This document shows, in pieces, positions 62,245 to 62,982 of a stretch of DNA of 62,982 bases. Within the stretch, counting starts at the first letter, position 1. Each line of letters opens with the position of its first letter. A program made the translations under genes and the position numbers. The notes under the pieces are model-generated. The model searched no databases. It saw only the letters and a program-made list of their open reading frames with translations, and had not been told where the DNA came from. The DNA is from Priestia filamentosa (GTDB lineage Bacteria > Bacillota > Bacilli > Bacillales > Bacillaceae_H), in NCBI RefSeq assembly GCF_900177535.1, contig NZ_FXAJ01000014.1:1-62982 (forward strand). The letters are read 5' to 3'.

Positions 62245-62286
62245 AAAGCGTAAACCTATTGCCATTCAAAAGGTTTACGCTTTTTT
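62245..62286 (+). terminator. Hairpin before dif-like site 10
   Basis: AAAAGCGTAAACC pairs with GGTTTACGCTTTT and is followed by TTAC. It resembles the hairpin at 9121, including GCGTAAAC and TTACTTC. Confidence 0.8.
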
Positions 62287-62314
62287 ACTTCTGATGATGA
62301 GTGTTATGTGAACT
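62287..62314 (+). other. dif-like (XerC/XerD) site 10
   Basis: Arms ACTTCTGATGA (7 of 11) and TTATGTGAACT (10 of 11) with centre TGAGTG. It begins 192 bases after the P450 stop codon. Confidence 0.7.
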
Positions 62315-62337
62315 AGAAAATTACATACTATAAAGTA

Positions 62338-62372
62338 AAACATAGCTTCCAAACTAAGGAAGCTATGTTTTT
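62338..62372. terminator. Hairpin after dif-like site 10
   Basis: ACATAGCTTCC pairs with GGAAGCTATGT and is followed by TTTTTTC. Confidence 0.8.
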
Positions 62373-62461
62373 TCAATGTTGTTTGCTCTCAGCAAAGATA
62401 CGTTGACAATATGAAGGATTAGAAGGTCCCGTTTTGTGAGCATGTGAAGGATCTTCAAATT

Positions 62462-62489
62462 AGATCCTAGAAGATCTATTATATTAACT
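62462..62489 (+). other. dif-like (XerC/XerD) site 11
   Basis: Arms AGATCCTAGAA (9 of 11) and TTATATTAACT (9 of 11) with centre GATCTA. It is followed by the same hairpin (AAACCTACTGAT... CAGTAGGTTT, 62522-62556) and ~170 bases that follow site 9. Confidence 0.6.
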
Positions 62490-62710
62490 AACTTCATATA
62501 TGACATACAGTTTGACATAAAAAACCTACTGATCAACAAACCAGTAGGTTTCTCTATTACAATCATTCAACATTATGGGGGTGCTTTGTTGCATCTTGAT
62601 TATTTTGTCTCATCTATCACGTATTATTCATTTGATAGTTATGATTAGGTTTAAAATGAAAAAAACTCATCGATAGGCCCTCTCGCATGAAACTAACGAT
62701 AAATTGAACA

Positions 62711-62745
62711 AGAAAGAAAATCAGTTGTGAGATTTTCTCTTTATT
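62711..62745 (-). terminator. Terminator of the manganese catalase gene
   Basis: AAAGAAAATC pairs with GATTTTCTCTTT across 8 bases; on the minus strand it follows the stop codon at 62756. Confidence 0.65.
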
Positions 62746-62755
62746 GTTTCATGAC

Positions 62756-62982
62756 TATTTCGTTTCCTTATCTGATAACGGCGTATCATGAATATAGCCT
62801 GGAGCTGGGTTTAAATGAGGGGCCTGTCCTGTTGCTACTGGTTTTGCCTCATATTTAAACTCACTTAACCCATCCATAGATGGGCCGGAAGCCCATCGTC
62901 CCTGCTCACTTTCTGTTCCTTCTGAACAACTCATAAAGGTATAGGCTACATCTGACTTCTCATACTCTCGATTAAAGGTGCT
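62756..62982 (-). CDS. Manganese catalase, C-terminal part (5' end outside window)
   Basis: The minus-strand frame is open from the right edge to TAG at 62756-62758. The visible residues, STFNREYEKSDVAYTFMSCS, GTESEQGRWASGPSMDG and APHLNPAPGYIHDTP, match the C-terminus of dinuclear manganese catalases (YdbD/CotJC type), which break down hydrogen peroxide and are common in spores. The metal ligands lie in the missing part. Confidence 0.85.

Noticed and set aside
1-62982. CRISPR array, rRNA or tRNA genes
   Set aside because: No regularly spaced repeat-spacer array and no recognisable rRNA or tRNA sequence was seen; the only regular tandem repeats are the 111-bp and 11-bp ones described.

Overview
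This window looks like part of a large, low-copy plasmid from a spore-forming Bacillaceae host, most like Priestia (Bacillus) megaterium or a close relative. The reasons are low GC, strong AGGAGG ribosome binding sites, a gerA-type germinant-receptor operon, a CYP152-type P450, a DUF3967 plasmid protein, a plasmid replication initiator with an antisense-controlled leader, and many decayed plasmid-maintenance genes. I see no rRNA or tRNA genes, no CRISPR array and no complete insertion sequence. Both ends cut through genes: a DUF3231 protein on the left and a manganese catalase on the right.

Layout. 1-1.4 kb: spore-associated membrane genes. 1.4-9.1 kb: a germinant-receptor block (gerA-, gerC- and two gerB-type genes, with decayed duplication junctions, two tiny membrane proteins and a DUF4046 gene). 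9.2-15.6 kb: a sugar locus (LacI regulator, two Gfo/Idh/MocA dehydrogenases, ThuA-like protein, GPH symporter) with a 111-bp tandem repeat upstream. 16-25 kb: plasmid backbone, with an FtsK-like ATPase, a replication-relaxation protein, an attenuator-controlled rep gene, a DUF3967 protein beside broken copies of itself, a ruined ParM-like actin gene, an 11-bp repeat array resembling a centromere, and a ruined mobilisation gene. 25-30 kb: methionine aminopeptidase, AbrB-like regulator, ParB-like protein, SET-domain protein, BASS transporter. 30-35.7 kb: short cargo segments (menA-like gene, Rpn nuclease, small proteins, a lipoprotein). 35.7-49.8 kb: two catabolic loci, one for a polyol or pentose (LacI, ribokinase, epimerase, MFS) and one for an Amadori compound (MFS, FrlB-like deglycase, HyuA/HyuB, FrlD-like kinase, GntR/UTRA regulator). 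50-57 kb: formaldehyde-dehydrogenase-type enzyme, second SET protein, secreted nucleotidase, HAD phosphatase, YdhR-type monooxygenase, serine resolvase with its res region. 57.4-63 kb: membrane genes, CYP152 P450, manganese catalase.

The main discovery candidate is a set of about eleven 28-bp sites that match the Bacillus subtilis dif site (the XerC/XerD, i.e. CodV/RipX, recombination site) in both 11-bp arms with the correct 6-bp centre. Together they divide the plasmid into segments. The germinant-receptor block lies between two inverted sites. A menA-like gene, an Rpn nuclease group, a lipoprotein and a P450 each lie between directly repeated sites. Hairpin terminators flank most sites. 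This resembles the pdif modules of Acinetobacter plasmids and suggests that cargo enters and leaves through the host chromosome-dimer resolution machinery. No tyrosine recombinase is encoded in the window.

Other notable systems: convergent promoters and a terminator/antiterminator pair controlling rep; an unusual fusion of fructosamine catabolism with an ATP-dependent oxoprolinase/hydantoinase pair; and a triple LacI-type operator array.
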